Positions 5,903-6,357 of a stretch of DNA of 6,357 bases are shown here, piece after piece. A program made the position numbers and the translations under genes. The stretch's first letter is position 1; each line of letters opens with the position of its first letter. This stretch comes from Verrucomicrobiota bacterium (GTDB taxonomy: Bacteria; Verrucomicrobiota; Kiritimatiellia; CAIQIC01; Lenti-01), in contig DMJA01000235.1 in NCBI GenBank assembly GCA_003451935.1, positions 1 through 6,357 on the forward strand. Direction: 5' to 3'. The notes under the pieces were generated by a model, which saw nothing but the letters and a program-made list of their open reading frames with translations, was not told the DNA's origin and ran no database searches.

Positions 5903-5930
5903 CCGGTTTTTCCACCCGATGGAAAACCGG
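5903..5930. repeat. Inverted repeat, probable 3' hairpin of the hydrolase transcript
   Basis: CCGGTTTTTCCA (5903-5914) and TGGAAAACCGG (5920-5930) are complementary over 11 base pairs with one bulged T, around the loop CCCGA. It lies 27 bases after the hydrolase stop. No T-run follows on either strand, so it is not a classical Rho-independent terminator. It may stabilise the mRNA 3' end, help termination, or be a protein-binding palindrome upstream of the PFOR gene. Confidence 0.5.
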
Positions 5931-5951
5931 ACAATTTCCAATGTAAAACGC

Positions 5952-5977
5952 TTTTTCGGGCATTTTTCTGCTTTTTT
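5952..5977 (+). other. Helically phased T-tracts upstream of the PFOR promoter
   Basis: Three T-runs at 5952-5956, 5963-5967 and 5972-5977 have centres about 11 and 9.5 bases apart, close to one DNA turn, and end directly at the putative -35 box. Such phasing usually bends DNA and can act like an UP element, raising promoter strength. This is read directly from the sequence; the functional role is inference. Confidence 0.4.
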
Positions 5978-5978
5978 G

Positions 5979-6006
5979 TTGCATCCTTCCCTCCATCTGC
6001 TAACCT
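5979..6006 (+). promoter_or_regulatory. Putative promoter of the PFOR gene
   Basis: TTGCAT (5979-5984) is followed after 16 bases by TAACCT (6001-6006). It lies directly behind the phased T-tracts and would give a leader of about 65 bases to the start at 6079. I saw no convincing riboswitch or strong hairpin in that leader. Confidence 0.45.
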
Positions 6007-6078
6007 GCGCCCCGAGTGTGTTTCGGCTCCCTTTGGAGACGCGAACGCGGTGATTTAGAAAAAGAACGGAGCAACCCC

Positions 6079-6357
6079 ATGAGCAACGAGAAGAAGATCG
6101 CCATCATCGACGGCAACGAGGCCGCCGCCCATATCGCGTACAAGACGACGGAAGTCGCCGCCATTTATCCCATCACCCCCTCCTCCAACATGGGCGAATG
6201 GGCGGACCAGTGGGCGTCCGAAGGCCGCCCGAACCTCTGGGGCACCGTCCCGACCGTGGCCGAAATGCAGTCCGAAGGCGGCGCGGCGGGCGCAGTGCAC
6301 GGAGCTTTGACCACCGGCGCGCTCAGCACCACCTTCACCGCCTCGCAGGGCTTGCTG
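6079..6357 (+). CDS. nifJ: Pyruvate:ferredoxin (flavodoxin) oxidoreductase, N-terminal fragment (cut by window edge)
   Basis: The 93 visible residues are the start of the single-chain PFOR, which oxidises pyruvate with CoA to acetyl-CoA and CO2 and passes electrons to ferredoxin or flavodoxin in anaerobic metabolism. The family opening is unmistakable: IIDGNEAAAHIAYKTTEVAA (9-28), then IYPITPSSNMGEWAD (29-43), NLWGTVPTVAEMQSEGGAA (52-70) and GALSTTFTASQGLL (80-93). YPITPSS belongs to the pyruvate-binding region of domain I. The full protein should be about 1,150-1,200 residues with TPP and several 4Fe-4S clusters, none of which can be seen here. Start: ATG 6079 has CGGAG 7 bases upstream. It is preceded by its own promoter-like sequence and is probably not cotranscribed with the hydrolase gene. 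PFOR implies an anaerobic or microaerobic lifestyle. Confidence 0.95.
   Translation, partial: MSNEKKIAIIDGNEAAAHIAYKTTEVAAIYPITPSSNMGEWADQWASEGRPNLWGTVPTVAEMQSEGGAAGAVHGALTTGALSTTFTASQGLL

Noticed and set aside
1..6357. Mobile elements, CRISPR arrays, tRNA or rRNA genes, toxin-antitoxin or defence modules
   Set aside because: No direct-repeat arrays, transposase or integrase motifs, tRNA-like cloverleafs or paired small genes were seen. Composition is even across the window and nearly all of it is covered by recognisable genes.

Overview
The window is a GC-rich stretch of bacterial chromosome (by eye well above 60 % G+C, third positions mostly C or G). It holds seven complete plus-strand genes, the first 46 codons of a divergent gene at the left edge and the first 93 codons of a pyruvate:ferredoxin oxidoreductase gene at the right edge. 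Gene-type PFOR, an Fe-S flavoprotein-like reductase and the C-ending codon style point to an anaerobic or facultative, high-GC bacterium. A member of the Planctomycetes-Verrucomicrobia-Chlamydiae group is my best guess, but it rests on general impression, not on a marker gene, and is weak.

Layout. (1) Positions 1-139, minus strand: start of a membrane protein, cut by the window edge. (2) 260-823: flavodoxin-like NAD(P)H/FMN oxidoreductase with a CX2CX2CX7C cysteine cluster, divergent from (1). (3) 905-4081: a tightly packed four-gene operon behind a promoter-like sequence at 842-870. Its genes are a stand-alone N-acetylglutamate-synthase-type GNAT acetyltransferase, an exported and C-terminally anchored zinc phospholipase C / S1-P1 nuclease family protein, the rRNA 2'-O-methyltransferase tlyA, and NAD kinase nadK. 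All three junctions are 4-base stop/start overlaps (GTGA, GTGA, ATGA), so translation is probably coupled. (4) 4241-4948 and 4967-5875: a second unit behind its own promoter-like sequence, with a DnaQ-fold DEDDh 3'-5' exonuclease that carries an apparent signal peptide, then a membrane-anchored alpha/beta hydrolase. (5) 5876-6078: a perfect-but-one-base inverted repeat, phased T-tracts, a promoter-like sequence and a good ribosome binding site leading into nifJ at 6079.

Functional picture. The central operon mixes core metabolism (arginine precursor acetylation, NADP supply) and ribosome modification with one envelope hydrolase; tlyA next to nadK is a recurrent bacterial arrangement. The downstream pair codes for two hydrolases that both look directed to the membrane or beyond. 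Redox genes (the FMN protein and PFOR) flank the region but are not in the same operons.

I see no mobile element, CRISPR array, tRNA or rRNA, and no clearly new multi-gene system. The most unusual item is the apparently exported exonuclease at 4241-4948. Next come the PLC-type metal ligand set in the anchored hydrolase and two altered motifs in the NAD kinase.
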